A DNA stretch of 8,184 bases from Balneolia bacterium. Its GTDB lineage: Bacteria; Bacteroidota; Rhodothermia; Balneolales; Cyclonatronaceae. A model generated the notes under the pieces. The model was not told the origin of the DNA. It did no database searches and was given only the letters and a program-made list of their open reading frames with translations. Below are positions 6,399 through 8,184 of the stretch, piece by piece. The stretch spans positions 1-8,184 of the forward strand of contig PXDL01000390.1 of the NCBI GenBank assembly GCA_003566395.1, in the 5' to 3' direction. The position numbers were made by a program, and so were the translations under genes. The number at the start of each line of letters is the position of its first letter. The stretch's first letter is position 1.

Positions 6399-7658
6399 AT
6401 GGAAAGCAATCGTGTGATTATTATCGGTGCGGGAATAGCAGGGCTTTTCACCGCTTACTACTTGAACCGGCGTGGTTTGGAAGTTTCCATACTGGATAAA
6501 GGCACCGGCAAAGATAACTGCTCATACGGAAATGCCGGCATGATTGTACCGAGCCACATCATTCCACTCTCCTCTCCCGGAATTATTAGTAAGGGTTTAA
6601 AATGGATGCTTGAACCTGAAAGCCCGTTTTACATTCGTCCGCGCCTGAGTCTTGATCTGTTGAAATGGGGCTGGGAATTTAAAAAAGCCTCCACCGACGA
6701 TCATGTTAAACGAGCCGGCCCCGTTCTGCGTGATTTGCTGATGGCAAGCCGTGAACTCCTGATCAATTTCGAATCTGAGGAAAACAGCTCTTTCGGTTAT
6801 GAAAAGCGCGGTTTGCTGATGTTTTGCAATACTGAAAAAGGATTAAAAAAAGAGATTGAAGCCGCTGAAATAGCGCAGCAACTGGGTGTTCCCGCCGAAG
6901 TTCTTACCGCAGATCAGGTAAAAGGGATGGAGCCCGATCTCGATTTGAATATTATCGGGGCTACCTACTATCCTAAAGATGCCCATCTCCATCCCGGCAG
7001 CCTTATGGATTCCCTGAAAAAACTTCTGGTTTCGCGCGGTGTCACCTTTCACTGGAATACGGAAATTGAAGAGATGGATCAATCCGGTGGTAAAATCAAA
7101 TCTCTTCACAGCAGTGACGGCAATGAGTGGAAAGCGGACACCTACATACTTTGCGCCGGTGCTTGGTCTGCCGGCATCGCCAAAAAATTTGGAACACAGA
7201 TGCTGATGCAGGCTGGAAAAGGATACAGTATTACGATTGAAGAACCGGTCAAACGTCCACTCAACTGCGGAATATTTGCAGAACGAAAAGTAACGATGAC
7301 TCCGATGTTCGGATCACTCCGATTTGCCGGTACGATGGAAATTGTGGGGACAGACACCCGCATTAACCGGGCAAAAATGAACGGCCTGAAAAAATCGGTT
7401 TGTGAATACCTTCCGGAATTCAGCATGAACGACCTGGAAGGCCACCCCGTCTGGACCGGCCTCCGTCCCTGCTCACCCGACGGAATGCCGTATGTGGGAG
7501 CTGTGAGCTCGCTGAAGAATGTGTATGCGTCAACCGGTCACGCTATGATGGGGATGAGCCTGGCTCCCTCCTGCGGCAAAATTGTGGCTGATTTGATTAC
7601 GGAGGGAAAATCAGATCTGAATCACTCACTGATCAACCCAAACCGATTTGCAGGCTGA
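6399..7658 (+). CDS. FAD-dependent D-amino acid oxidase/dehydrogenase, probable D-hydroxyproline dehydrogenase
   Basis: This encodes a 419-residue protein of the DadA/DAO family, a normal length for the single-subunit type. The N-terminal FAD-binding fold shows IIGAGIAGL (8-16, glycines 10, 12 and 15) and an acidic Asp33 ending the second strand (VSILDKG). GNAGMIVPSHIIPLSSPG (44-61) is the family's flavin-contact segment. Late motifs are GLRPCSPDGMPYVG (354-367) and TGHAMMGMSLAPSCGK (379-394), which close the flavin site. No signal peptide is seen; such enzymes often sit at the inner face of the membrane and pass electrons to the respiratory chain. With the epimerase just upstream, the expected reaction is cis-4-hydroxy-D-proline to 1-pyrroline-4-hydroxy-2-carboxylate, feeding the lyase at 2711-3640. 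A general D-amino acid dehydrogenase is the alternative. Whether it uses oxygen or quinone cannot be read from the sequence. Confidence 0.9.
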   Translation: MESNRVIIIGAGIAGLFTAYYLNRRGLEVSILDKGTGKDNCSYGNAGMIVPSHIIPLSSPGIISKGLKWMLEPESPFYIRPRLSLDLLKWGWEFKKASTDDHVKRAGPVLRDLLMASRELLINFESEENSSFGYEKRGLLMFCNTEKGLKKEIEAAEIAQQLGVPAEVLTADQVKGMEPDLDLNIIGATYYPKDAHLHPGSLMDSLKKLLVSRGVTFHWNTEIEEMDQSGGKIKSLHSSDGNEWKADTYILCAGAWSAGIAKKFGTQMLMQAGKGYSITIEEPVKRPLNCGIFAERKVTMTPMFGSLRFAGTMEIVGTDTRINRAKMNGLKKSVCEYLPEFSMNDLEGHPVWTGLRPCSPDGMPYVGAVSSLKNVYASTGHAMMGMSLAPSCGKIVADLITEGKSDLNHSLINPNRFAG

Positions 7659-7700
7659 TACCGATCAAGCCAAACCACTTTAAAAATCAATCCAAAATAT

Positions 7701-8184
7701 ATGTCCATGAATAAGATACTCAAATCCTCCGCTGTTGTGTTGTTCACGTACATAATCCTGTGCGCATCCCTGGCAAACGCAACTCCCCTTTTCACTGCTG
7801 AAGAGAGCAATATCAAACAGCTTATTTATATTTTTGATGAAGACCGGTCGGTACTCAACAGGCGGTACTCCGTTCAGAATTCGGACGAATATTTCGAAAG
7901 GTTTGAACGGTTTTACAGTGATTGGCACGATCGGCTTGATGCCATCGATTTTGATAATCTGTCTCACCGAAACCAGGTCGATTTTCACCTGCTTAAATCA
8001 CACATCGATCGGCATGTCTACTTCCTGGATCAGAGCAAGCAGGAGTTTGAATCTGTCCGTGATTGGCTGCCCGACCTCGATGATATCATGGAGTTCATCA
8101 ACGATCGCAGATCCGGCAAACAACCTAATGCACAGCAAGCAGCAAACCGTATGGACAACTGGAGCCGGGAAATCGGGGAGCTTA
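7701..8184 (+). CDS. Exported DUF885-family protein (N-terminal 161 residues, truncated by window edge)
   Basis: The frame opens at ATG 7701, with a second in-frame ATG two codons later (7707), and runs off the right edge after 161 codons. Residues 1-27 form a Sec signal peptide: lysines 5 and 8, a hydrophobic stretch about 11-25, and a cleavage site after ANA (25-27). There is no lipobox, so the product is probably periplasmic or secreted. The mature N-terminus is helical and acidic, and the segment FYSDWHDRLDAIDFDNLS (71-88) with NQVDFHLLKSHI (91-102) is typical of DUF885 (PF05960) proteins. I recall this family as zincin-like with an HExxH motif later in the chain, which is not within the window. 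It follows the oxidase by 42 bases with no obvious terminator, so it may be co-transcribed. A peptidase releasing hydroxyproline from peptides is a reasonable guess but unproven. Confidence 0.75.
   Translation, partial: MSMNKILKSSAVVLFTYIILCASLANATPLFTAEESNIKQLIYIFDEDRSVLNRRYSVQNSDEYFERFERFYSDWHDRLDAIDFDNLSHRNQVDFHLLKSHIDRHVYFLDQSKQEFESVRDWLPDLDDIMEFINDRRSGKQPNAQQAANRMDNWSREIGEL

Noticed and set aside
1..8184. CRISPR arrays, tRNA or rRNA genes, insertion sequences, phage or defence genes
   Set aside because: No spaced repeats, no structured RNA signatures, no transposase or terminal repeats, and no defence-type domains were seen on either strand.

Overview
The window holds a nearly complete catabolic cluster for trans-4-hydroxy-L-proline, flanked by two genes cut by the window edges. 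The organism looks like a member of the Bacteroidota/Balneolota/Rhodothermota group. Three things suggest this: a large CRTAC1-type FG-GAP/VCBS lipoprotein with acidic residues right after the lipobox cysteine, start codons that mostly lack a Shine-Dalgarno sequence, and the style of the AraC and DUF885 proteins. This placement is inference from protein style; no rRNA or other marker is present.

Layout. Positions 1-1142 (minus strand) carry the first 380 codons of a lipoprotein with FG-GAP/VCBS repeats; its C-terminus lies beyond the left edge. After a 181-base spacer containing an 11-bp perfect inverted repeat, 1324-2223 (minus) encodes a cupin-type AraC-family regulator. An AT-rich divergent region (2224-2710) separates it from the rightward cluster. 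That cluster runs: DapA-superfamily lyase (2711-3640), NADP-type aldehyde dehydrogenase (3640-5208, overlapping the lyase stop codon by one base), a spacer with a strong intrinsic terminator (5227-5272), 4-hydroxyproline epimerase (5340-6341), a short spacer with a weaker terminator-like hairpin, and an FAD-dependent D-amino acid oxidase/dehydrogenase (6399-7658). From 7701 to the right edge lies the N-terminal part of an exported DUF885-family protein.

How the genes work together. The inferred route is: trans-4-hydroxy-L-proline is epimerised at C2 to cis-4-hydroxy-D-proline (5340-6341); the FAD enzyme oxidises this to 1-pyrroline-4-hydroxy-2-carboxylate (6399-7658); the DapA-family enzyme deaminates and dehydrates it to 2-oxoglutarate semialdehyde (2711-3640); the aldehyde dehydrogenase oxidises that to 2-oxoglutarate, which enters the TCA cycle (3640-5208). 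Each enzyme keeps its visible catalytic residues. The divergent AraC protein is the natural candidate regulator. No hydroxyproline transporter is in the window.

Nothing in the window demands a wholly new system. The most useful leads are the terminator that divides the cluster into two modules, a sequence block (TCACC next to TTTGTTAAC) found both at the start of the regulator gene and in front of the second module, and the exported DUF885 gene directly after the pathway, which might supply hydroxyproline from peptides.
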